Made by a program: the position numbers and the translations under genes
Shown here: one piece after another, positions 1 to 5,163 of the stretch
How positions within the stretch are numbered: the stretch's first letter is position 1
How the letters are laid out: every line of letters starts with the position of its first letter
Assembly: GCA_030626085.1 (NCBI GenBank)
Contig: DAOUPQ010000052.1
Coordinates: 1 to 10,757 of the forward strand
DNA length: 10,757 nucleotides
Direction: 5' to 3'
From: Flavobacteriia bacterium
Lineage (GTDB): Bacteria > Bacteroidota > Bacteroidia > Flavobacteriales > Flavobacteriaceae
Notes under the pieces: generated by a model
The model's database searches: none
The model's input: only the letters and a program-made list of their open reading frames with translations
What the model was told of the DNA's origin: nothing

Positions 1-78
1 CCCAAAATTGGGTATTGTGTTTTTGTATAAAACACATATTATATTACTGTATATGAGTTTATTAAATCAATAAAATTA

Positions 79-127
79 ATCTGTGATGAATATTGCGGGT
101 TAATGCTGAAACAAGTTCGGCACAGAT
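79..127. repeat. Nested inverted repeat (ATCTGTG...CACAGAT)
   Basis: ATCTGTG at 79-85 is the exact reverse complement of CACAGAT at 121-127. Inside it lies a shorter hairpin, TGCTGAA (104-110) with TTCGGCA (116-122), loop ACAAG. The inner 3' arm overlaps the outer one by two bases, so the two pairings partly compete. The core GCGGG also occurs twice as a direct repeat, at 95-99 and 129-133. Seen directly in the sequence; no function assigned. Confidence 0.4.
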
Positions 128-147
128 AGCGGGATTAGTTCAACTAA

Positions 148-183
148 CTATTTTGAATACACCTTACAGGCTTTTCAAAATAG
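148..183. repeat. 10-bp perfect inverted repeat, hairpin-forming
   Basis: CTATTTTGAA (148-157) and TTCAAAATAG (174-183) are exact reverse complements. Between them CCT (162-164) can pair with AGG (168-170), giving an outer 10-bp stem, an internal loop and a small apical stem. No U-run follows on the plus strand (the next bases are AGTTTCATT), so it is not a typical terminator. Confidence 0.45.
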
Positions 184-197
184 AGTTTCATTAATAA

Positions 198-228
198 AAA
201 AGGAGCAATTACAAAATTTGCTCCTTTT
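198..228 (-). terminator. Rho-independent terminator of the FKBP lipoprotein gene
   Basis: An 11-bp perfect stem (198-208 with 218-228; core GGAGCAA/TTGCTCC) encloses a 9-base loop. On the minus strand the stem runs into six T's (A's at 196-201 on the plus strand), about 25 bases past the stop codon of the gene ending at 252. On the plus strand it is followed by TTTTAATTT-like sequence, so it may also stop transcripts arriving from the left. Confidence 0.8.
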
Positions 229-251
229 AATTTATAAATAAGTTGATATTA

Positions 252-1085
252 TCAACTATCCTTATCTAAATAGTCAGGTATACCATCTCCATCAGAATCA
301 TCATTGGTAGGGTCACCATCTTCATTGGCATCTTCGTCTTTTGTCCTTATACCATCTCCATCATCATCAATATCCAAATAATCTGGAACACTATCATCAT
401 CAGTATCATCATTGCTAACATCTCCATCTCCATCAATATCTTCAATATTATTGATAACATTGTCATTATCAGCATCAGCTATTACAACAGCGCCTAATTC
501 AATAAAGAAATAAATTGGCGTATTTGAAGGTATACTAACCGAACCTGCATTACCATAAGCCATTCCTGATGGCATAAAAATAATTCCACTTCCTGCATCT
601 TCATATCCAAATGATTCGTCAGGATAAATTGTTTTAATACCTTCTTGATAATGCGGAAAACCATAACGCCAACCTTGAATAAGGTTAGGTAAATGAAACC
701 AGGATTTTGATGAAGTATAACTCAAATTTTGATCAAATTTTGTACTGTCTAACATAAAACCTCTGTACTTAACCTGAATAGAATCATTACGAGATGGACT
801 TATTCCAACTCCTTTAAAATCTGTATAATAATATAATTTATATTGAATATCGTATAGTGTTACCTCTTCAATCTCAACTTGAGAATACAATGGTATTTCA
901 CCATTTAAAATCGTATCAATTTCTTTTTCAGGAGTTAAATAATGCGTTTGCAAAAAATCTACCAAAGCATCATCATCGATCAAGGCTTGAGCAGCAGGAT
1001 CAAAATCATCTTCATCATCATCATCACTACATGAAAAAATTACAATTCCCATTAAAAAAAATAAGGCTAAAAATCTCAACTTCAT
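252..1085 (-). CDS. Surface lipoprotein, FKBP-type peptidyl-prolyl cis-trans isomerase with acidic Ca-binding-type tail
   Basis: A 277-residue lipoprotein predicted to catalyse cis-trans isomerisation of prolyl bonds in the cell envelope. Residues 1-18 are a type II signal peptide (MKLR, then a hydrophobic stretch) and Cys19 is the acylation site (lipobox VIFSC). The next residues, SDDDD, match the lipoprotein surface-export signal described for Bacteroidota, so the protein is probably on the outer face of the outer membrane (inference). About residues 98-200 form the FKBP domain: VKYRGFMLD, then LIQGWRYG, IIFMPSGMAYG, SIPSNTPIYFFIEL. From about 203 to the end the chain is aspartate-rich with repeated DxDxDG and PDYLD units, like thrombospondin type 3 or dockerin-like calcium loops. 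An upstream ATG at 1154 would add 23 residues before the signal peptide and was rejected. It is monocistronic, with a terminator just downstream. It resembles FKBP lipoproteins such as GldI in domain type, but nothing here ties it to gliding. Confidence 0.88.
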   Translation of the reverse strand: MKLRFLALFFLMGIVIFSCSDDDDEDDFDPAAQALIDDDALVDFLQTHYLTPEKEIDTILNGEIPLYSQVEIEEVTLYDIQYKLYYYTDFKGVGISPSRNDSIQVKYRGFMLDSTKFDQNLSYTSSKSWFHLPNLIQGWRYGFPHYQEGIKTIYPDESFGYEDAGSGIIFMPSGMAYGNAGSVSIPSNTPIYFFIELGAVVIADADNDNVINNIEDIDGDGDVSNDDTDDDSVPDYLDIDDDGDGIRTKDEDANEDGDPTNDDSDGDGIPDYLDKDS

Positions 1086-1098
1086 ATTAAAAAAATTT

Positions 1099-1112
1099 GA
1101 GGTGCAAATTAC
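1099..1112 (-). promoter_or_regulatory. Possible -7 element and transcription start for the FKBP lipoprotein gene
   Basis: Read on the minus strand this is GTAATTTGCACCTC, ending 13 bases before the ATG. It resembles the Bacteroidota -7 element TAnnTTTG with two mismatches. The ten bases TTTGCACCTC are identical to those at the pdhA promoter (8218-8227). No well-placed TTG (-33) was found, so this is weak. Confidence 0.3.
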
Positions 1113-1238
1113 GATTTTATCTGCTATAATAATAATTAAAAATAAAATTAACAAATCATTATAACTCTATGTTTATGCAAACAATTATCTCTCTTTTAAA
1201 CTTTATCTTATTTCTTTATGAAATTTTATTAAATTGGG

Positions 1239-1246
1239 TAACTTTA
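1239..1246 (+). promoter_or_regulatory. Possible -7 element of the NIF3-family operon
   Basis: TAACTTTA matches TAnnTTT followed by A instead of G. It would place the transcription start about 15 bases before the ATG at 1267. No clear TTG lies at the expected 17-23 base distance upstream, so support is limited to this one element. Confidence 0.28.
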
Positions 1247-1266
1247 AACCTTATTCAAACAAAATT

Positions 1267-2382
1267 ATGATCATAAAAAATATAACAGATATTATTGAAA
1301 AATTATCACCTCTAACCTACGCTGAAGATTTTGATAATGTAGGATTATTGGTTGGCAATTATAAAACAGAAGTAAGGGGTGTTTTAGTCACACTTGATAC
1401 ACTTGAAATAACTGTAGATGAGGCTATTGCTAAAAATTGCAACTTGATTGTTAGTTTTCATCCTATAATTTTCAAGGGGTTAAAAAAAATTAATGGTTCA
1501 AATTATGTAGAACGGGTTATTCTAAAAGCCATTAAAAATGATATCGCTATTTATAGTATGCACACTGCTTTAGATAATTCATCTAAAGGGGTATCAGCTA
1601 AAATGTGCGAAATAATTGGTTTGCAAAATACCAAAATCTTAATTCCGAAAAGCGGTGAAATTAAAAAATTAAGTACTTATGTTCCACATAAAAATGCTGA
1701 AAATTTAAGAAATGTGCTTTTTAAAGCCGGAGCTGGAAATATTGGAAATTATGACCATTGCAGTTTTAATATTAAAGGAGAAGGCACTTATAGAGGTAAT
1801 GAAGATTCAAATCCAACCATTGGTGATAAAAATATTATCCATACAGAACCTGAAACAAATATCAGTTTAATTTTTGAAAAACATTTAGAAGGAAAAGTTT
1901 TGAAAGCACTGTTTAATAATCACCCTTATGAAGAAGTAGCCTATGAAATTATTACTTTAGACAATGTTCATCAAAATATTGGAATGGGAATGGTAGGCGA
2001 ATTAGAAAATGAAATGAAACCTATTGAGTTTTTAAATCTTTTAAAAGAGAGGTTTAATTTAAAATCGATAAGGCATTCCGCTTTAAGCGATAAAATGATT
2101 AAAAAAGTTGCTGTTTTAGGTGGATCAGGAAGCTTTGCAATTGAAAAAGCAATAACAAATGGTGCTGATATTTATATCTCTGCCGATTTTAAATATCACG
2201 ATTTTTTTAGAGCTGAAAACAAAATAATTTTGGCTGATATCGGGCATTATGAAAGTGAACAATTCACAAAAACCCTTTTAGTAGATTATCTTACAAAAAA
2301 AATCACTAATTTTGCAGCTGCCTTGCCGATAAGCAGGATAATTTTATCAGAAAACAATACAAATCCTATCAACTATTTTTAA
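1267..2382 (+). CDS. NIF3/YqfO-family dinuclear metal-centre protein (GTP cyclohydrolase 1 type 2-like)
   Basis: A 371-residue cytoplasmic protein of the NIF3 (YbgI/YqfO) superfamily, a toroidal hexamer with a two-metal site whose physiological substrate is not settled. The N-terminal half has the family signature AEDFDNVGLLVG (about 19-30), SFHPIIF with His65, and HTALDN with His99 and Asp103. The C-terminal half has VAVLGGSG and GHYESE with His327 and Glu331, the expected H-x3-E metal ligands. The family's first His of the usual His-His pair is Phe64 here. The length and the middle portion (about 125-235, with NNHPYEEVAYE) fit the longer YqfO-type form carrying a PII/CutA-like insert rather than the short 247-residue YbgI form. 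ATG at 1267 is preferred over TTG at 1234 because MIIKNITDIIEKLSP matches the family N-terminus. It probably forms an operon with the next gene, which starts three bases after this stop. Confidence 0.9.
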   Translation: MIIKNITDIIEKLSPLTYAEDFDNVGLLVGNYKTEVRGVLVTLDTLEITVDEAIAKNCNLIVSFHPIIFKGLKKINGSNYVERVILKAIKNDIAIYSMHTALDNSSKGVSAKMCEIIGLQNTKILIPKSGEIKKLSTYVPHKNAENLRNVLFKAGAGNIGNYDHCSFNIKGEGTYRGNEDSNPTIGDKNIIHTEPETNISLIFEKHLEGKVLKALFNNHPYEEVAYEIITLDNVHQNIGMGMVGELENEMKPIEFLNLLKERFNLKSIRHSALSDKMIKKVAVLGGSGSFAIEKAITNGADIYISADFKYHDFFRAENKIILADIGHYESEQFTKTLLVDYLTKKITNFAAALPISRIILSENNTNPINYF

Positions 2383-2385
2383 AAA

Positions 2386-3159
2386 ATGGCAAAAAAGAAA
2401 GAAGTTACCGTAGAAGAAAAGCTAAGAGCTTTATATGACTTACAACTTATTGATTCTAGAATTGATGAAATAAAAAATATGAGGGGAGAGTTACCTCTGG
2501 AAGTAAATGATTTAGAGGATGAAGTTGAAGGTTTACAAACCAGACTGAACAATTTTAATACTGATGTTGAAAACTTAGAAACCAGCATTGCTAACAAAAA
2601 ACTCAATATTGAGGAAGCAAAAGCTTTATCAAAAAAATATACTGAACAACAAAAAAATGTTCGTAATAATCGTGAATTTGATTCTATAACAAAAGAGATA
2701 GAATATCAGGATCTCGAAATACAATTGGCCGAGAAAAGAATTGCAGAATACCAGGTTAAAATTGAACAAAAAAATGAAATAATTGCTGTTGCTGATGAAA
2801 AAGTCAAAGAAAAAAAAGACCATCTAAAGCACAAAAAGAATGAATTATCAGGTATTTTAGAAGAAACAGAAAAAGAAGAAAAATTATTAAAGAAAAAATT
2901 GATTCAATTTAGTAAATTGATCGATGATAGATTGTTAAATGCCTATCAAAAAATCCGTTCTAATGTTAGAAATGGTTTGGCTGTAGTTTCTATTCAAAGA
3001 GGTGCCTCAGGCGGATCGTTCTTTACCATCCCTCCACAACGTCAGGTAGAAATTGCTTCTCGTAAAAAAATTATTACTGATGAACACAGTGGAAGAATTT
3101 TAATTGACGCTGAACTTGCCGCAGAAGAAAAAAAGAAAATGGATAAATATTTTTCTTAA
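2386..3159 (+). CDS. COG1579-family coiled-coil protein with degenerate, cysteine-free zinc-ribbon domain
   Basis: A 257-residue cytoplasmic protein. About residues 8-185 are a highly charged heptad-rich region (Glu/Lys/Leu), predicted long antiparallel coiled coil as in the COG1579/DUF164 family of putative nucleic-acid-binding zinc-ribbon proteins. The C-terminal domain keeps the family landmarks RNGLAVV, IPPQRQ and GRILID, which make the assignment firm. The four zinc-ligand cysteines are gone: the first pair is replaced by Ser208 and Ser211 (ASGGSF), the second by Asp232 and Ser235 (DEHSGR). The whole protein contains no cysteine. The family is commonly linked to NIF3-family genes in Bacteroidota, and here it follows that gene by three bases, so the two are very likely co-transcribed and may act together. 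The molecular function is unknown; zinc binding through the usual site is ruled out by the sequence. Confidence 0.85.
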   Translation: MAKKKEVTVEEKLRALYDLQLIDSRIDEIKNMRGELPLEVNDLEDEVEGLQTRLNNFNTDVENLETSIANKKLNIEEAKALSKKYTEQQKNVRNNREFDSITKEIEYQDLEIQLAEKRIAEYQVKIEQKNEIIAVADEKVKEKKDHLKHKKNELSGILEETEKEEKLLKKKLIQFSKLIDDRLLNAYQKIRSNVRNGLAVVSIQRGASGGSFFTIPPQRQVEIASRKKIITDEHSGRILIDAELAAEEKKKMDKYFS

Positions 3160-3184
3160 AATAATTTTTATAATTCAACATCAT

Positions 3185-3214
3185 AAACCTTCAATTATTT
3201 GAAGGTTTTTTTTT
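3185..3214 (+). terminator. Rho-independent terminator of the NIF3/zinc-ribbon operon
   Basis: A perfect 10-bp stem (AAACCTTCAA, 3185-3194, with TTGAAGGTTT, 3199-3208) with loop TTAT is followed by six further T's. It lies 25 bases past the stop codon. On the minus strand no T-run follows the stem, so it is oriented for the plus-strand operon. Confidence 0.92.
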
Positions 3215-3215
3215 G

Positions 3216-3248
3216 TGAGACTTTGAACCTGAGTTAGGCAAGTTCTCA
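3216..3248. other. Imperfect hairpin between convergent genes
   Basis: TGAGA (3216-3220) pairs with TCTCA (3244-3248), CTT with AAG beyond a one-base bulge, and CCT (3228-3230) with AGG (3236-3238) at the tip. It sits just beyond the stop codon (3257-3259) of the minus-strand UbiA-like gene and could protect or end that transcript, but no T-run follows on that strand. Confidence 0.3.
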
Positions 3249-3256
3249 GCAAAAAT

Positions 3257-4072
3257 TTAAAAAAATACCAAAAACAACCAAAAAATTGGTAAGGCCTCAA
3301 TCCAAAAAGTAGTGTAGTACCTACTTTGATCCTCTTTAGAAAAGAAAACCCATAAAAATGATATTAATGTAAGTAATACCATGTCGTAAACATCACTTTT
3401 TTCAGACGGTATTCTTAAAAATTCCAGTAATAAAAAAAAAATCAAAGCTATTCCTGATATAATTTTAGATCTGATTACACCAAATATTTGCGGTATGGTT
3501 TTTAATTGATCATGATCAACCTGAATATCTCTAATATCAAAAGGAATAATTAAGGCAACTATAAATAAAAAGCGTTGTAAAAAAATGATCATTACCTCTC
3601 TATTTATAAACAGATCATTTTGAAACAATGGAAACAAAACCGTAACACCAGCCCAGGTTATAGCAATTAAAAAAAGCTTTAAACTCGCAATACTGCGGAG
3701 ATTTTTATTATTGACACGAAATGGAACGATATAAAAAAATGTAGCCAAAGCAAAAGGGATTGAGATCAAGAATGCTAAAAACCGAATATTAAAAGTTAAA
3801 ATAATTAAAAATATAATACTGATCAAATTCAAAAAGATCAAAATATTTTTATGACTTGTAATCCAGCTCATAGAAAAAATATCGATCTCTTTAATTTTAT
3901 ATGACCTAATAAAATTATACGATAAAAAAGTTGCAAAAAAAACAAAGATCGGACTTGTATTTTCTTGGATATTAAAATACAATAGTGTAATTTTTACCAA
4001 ACTAAAGGCCGCTAAAGCCACGTGGATATTGCTGTAAATATAAAAATCAAAAAAGGATTTTAACAATTTCAT
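3257..4072 (-). CDS. Multi-pass membrane protein, UbiA prenyltransferase-like
   Basis: A 271-residue, strongly hydrophobic protein with about eight or nine membrane segments. UbiA-superfamily enzymes attach isoprenoid chains to aromatic or other acceptors in the cytoplasmic membrane, using two Asp-rich magnesium motifs. The second motif is seen as FDIRDIQVD (Asp179, Asp182, Asp186), and the segment between them has the typical YIVPFR (114-119) followed by LRSIASLKLFLIAITWA (125-141). The first motif, usually NDxxDxxxD, is reduced to YNFIRSYK around Asn53, with no aspartate at the expected spacing. The gene may therefore be a divergent enzyme with another substrate, or a non-catalytic relative. 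It stands alone on the minus strand, convergent with the NIF3 unit and divergent from the NHL-repeat gene. The start at 4072 gives a short charged N-terminus (MKLLK) before the first hydrophobic segment and is the only good candidate. Confidence 0.65.
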   Translation of the reverse strand: MKLLKSFFDFYIYSNIHVALAAFSLVKITLLYFNIQENTSPIFVFFATFLSYNFIRSYKIKEIDIFSMSWITSHKNILIFLNLISIIFLIILTFNIRFLAFLISIPFALATFFYIVPFRVNNKNLRSIASLKLFLIAITWAGVTVLFPLFQNDLFINREVMIIFLQRFLFIVALIIPFDIRDIQVDHDQLKTIPQIFGVIRSKIISGIALIFFLLLEFLRIPSEKSDVYDMVLLTLISFLWVFFSKEDQSRYYTTFWIEALPIFWLFLVFF

Positions 4073-4094
4073 TATTTATAATTTTTATACGCTA

Positions 4095-4125
4095 TAAAGA
4101 TATTATATTGTAATTTTATAATCAA
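4095..4125 (-). promoter_or_regulatory. Promoter of the UbiA-like gene (TTG-N20-TATCTTTA)
   Basis: On the minus strand TTG (4125-4123) is followed after 20 bases by TATCTTTA (4102-4095). This fits the flavobacterial pattern TTG-N17-23-TAnnTTTG except for the last base. It would start transcription roughly 15-20 bases ahead of the ATG at 4072. Confidence 0.45.
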
Positions 4126-4152
4126 TTTAATTTGAATTTTAAACAAAACTCA

Positions 4153-5103
4153 ATGACATTAAGAATTACATCATTTATCATTTTTGCGCTAATTTCTATC
4201 CAACTTTTCAGTCAAACTATTGGCACGGGAGAAGCAGGATTTAACGACAATAATCCCACGAAGTTAGATAAACCTATACGATTTTCGCCTTATAAGAACA
4301 ATTCTTTCCTGTTTGTTGATTTTAATAATTATGCTATCAGAAAAGTGGATCATAAGGGAAAAGTTACTACACTTTTTGGGGGTCCTGACAAAAAAGGTTT
4401 TAAGGATGGAAAAACAAATGACGCCTTTTTTGATGGTATCCATGGTGTTGCCTATGACAAAAAAAATGATATTATTTACACCGCAAGTGCTTCCAATAAT
4501 ATCGTTAGAAGAATAACGAATAATAATGGAGAATTCAGTGTTGAAACCATCGCCGGAACACCTCAACAAAAAGGTTTTAATGATGGAAATGCTAAAAAAG
4601 CTAAATTCAATTCTTTACATCAAATACTTATAAATAAAGATGGAAGTATATTGGTTTTAGATATTGGCAATGCTAAAATCAGAAAAATCTATAATGGTAA
4701 AGTAAGCTCTATGGTTGGAAAAGATTCTATTTCGCCTATTAAAGTGGACTGGAAATACCCTATTGATATGGCCTTTGATGGTTCAGATATTGTTATATGT
4801 GATGCTGGAAATGCCAGTATTTACAGATTTACTCCGGGTAAAAAGATCAAAAAATTACAACTTGATAAAGAAATTAAAATGCCTCATGGCATAACATCAG
4901 ATAATAATGGCACACTTTATATTGCCGATATGGGAGCAAATACAATTTACAAGATCGTTAACGATCATGCAGTAACCAAAATCAAGGCTACTTCTTTAAA
5001 CGATTTTGATAATTTAAACAAACCTGCTGCCGTTATGATCTTCAACAATATTCTATGGGTTGCCGATTTATACAATCATCAAATAAAACAACAAAAACTA
5101 TAA
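4153..5103 (+). CDS. Secreted NHL-repeat beta-propeller protein
   Basis: A 316-residue protein with a Sec signal peptide (residues 1-21, ending LFSQ, with Thr22 the likely first mature residue), so it is exported to the periplasm or beyond; no lipobox and no C-terminal sorting domain are seen. The mature part is a run of about six NHL-type repeats, the blades of a beta-propeller: NYAIRKVD, NNIVRRIT, NAKIRKIY, NASIYRF, NTIYKIV, NHQIKQQ. The first three are accompanied by GF-(N/K)-D spacers (GEAGFNDNN, KKGFKDGK, QKGFNDGN). NHL propellers are usually protein- or ligand-binding scaffolds, so no enzymatic role is claimed. A TTG at 4132 could extend the frame by seven residues, but ATG at 4153 gives a cleaner signal peptide. 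Possible promoter parts lie at 4108-4110 (TTG) and 4127-4134 (TTAATTTG). The next gene, gcvP, starts 60 bases downstream with its own possible promoter; any functional tie is unproven. Confidence 0.82.
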   Translation: MTLRITSFIIFALISIQLFSQTIGTGEAGFNDNNPTKLDKPIRFSPYKNNSFLFVDFNNYAIRKVDHKGKVTTLFGGPDKKGFKDGKTNDAFFDGIHGVAYDKKNDIIYTASASNNIVRRITNNNGEFSVETIAGTPQQKGFNDGNAKKAKFNSLHQILINKDGSILVLDIGNAKIRKIYNGKVSSMVGKDSISPIKVDWKYPIDMAFDGSDIVICDAGNASIYRFTPGKKIKKLQLDKEIKMPHGITSDNNGTLYIADMGANTIYKIVNDHAVTKIKATSLNDFDNLNKPAAVMIFNNILWVADLYNHQIKQQKL

Positions 5104-5134
5104 AAATATCCCTAATAAAATAAGCTAAAATTGT

Positions 5135-5142
5135 TATTTTTA
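5135..5142 (+). promoter_or_regulatory. Possible -7 element of gcvP
   Basis: TATTTTTA, in the context TTGTTATTTTTACAC, matches TAnnTTT plus A and lies 21 bases before the gcvP ATG. No clear -33 TTG is present at the usual distance, and read-through from the NHL-repeat gene is also possible since no terminator separates them. Confidence 0.38.
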
Positions 5143-5163
5143 CACTTCTCAAAAACATAATTT

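Larger units (their letters stand above)
1..197. other. Non-coding left-edge region with several inverted repeats
   Basis: No reading frame of useful length or recognisable protein similarity is seen on either strand; the frames open at the left edge close at the latest by about base 73 on the plus strand. The stretch is rich in potential hairpins. Bases 16-23 (TGTGTTTT) pair perfectly with 29-36 around a 5-base loop, 104-110 pair with 116-122 around ACAAG with one G-U pair, and two longer inverted repeats are listed separately. It may be the 3' untranslated region of a gene to the left, a small structured RNA, or a dispersed intergenic repeat. I cannot tell which from this window. Confidence 0.4.

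Noticed and set aside
260..480. Short repeated CATC/ATCATC units resembling a tandem repeat or CRISPR-like array
   Set aside because: They are the antisense of Asp-rich codons (GAT/GAC) in the acidic tail of the FKBP lipoprotein; spacing is irregular and there are no conserved repeats with unique spacers.
857..1090. Plus-strand reading frame opposite the FKBP lipoprotein gene
   Set aside because: It is antisense to a confident gene, its His/Gln-rich composition is the shadow of Asp and Glu codons, and it has no recognisable motif or promoter.
1086..1154. N-terminal extension of the FKBP lipoprotein from an ATG at 1154
   Set aside because: It would place 23 hydrophobic residues before a canonical lipoprotein signal peptide, and the likely transcription start falls downstream of that ATG.
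1234..1266. TTG start for the NIF3-family gene
   Set aside because: The added 11 residues do not match the family N-terminus, and the possible -7 element (1239-1246) lies inside this stretch.
3225..3239. GTTAGGC-like core resembling an integron attC site
   Set aside because: Only one core-like heptamer is present; there is no matching inverse core or cassette structure, and the sequence fits a simple hairpin between convergent genes.
3506..3519. Perfect FNR-consensus palindrome TTGATCATGATCAA
   Set aside because: It lies well inside the UbiA-like coding region, where it simply encodes Val-Asp-His-Asp-Gln; no start codon or promoter is nearby, so it is best explained by codon choice.
4132..4152. 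TTG start for the NHL-repeat gene
   Set aside because: The seven additional residues lengthen and polarise the signal peptide; ATG at 4153 gives a standard N-region followed by the hydrophobic core.
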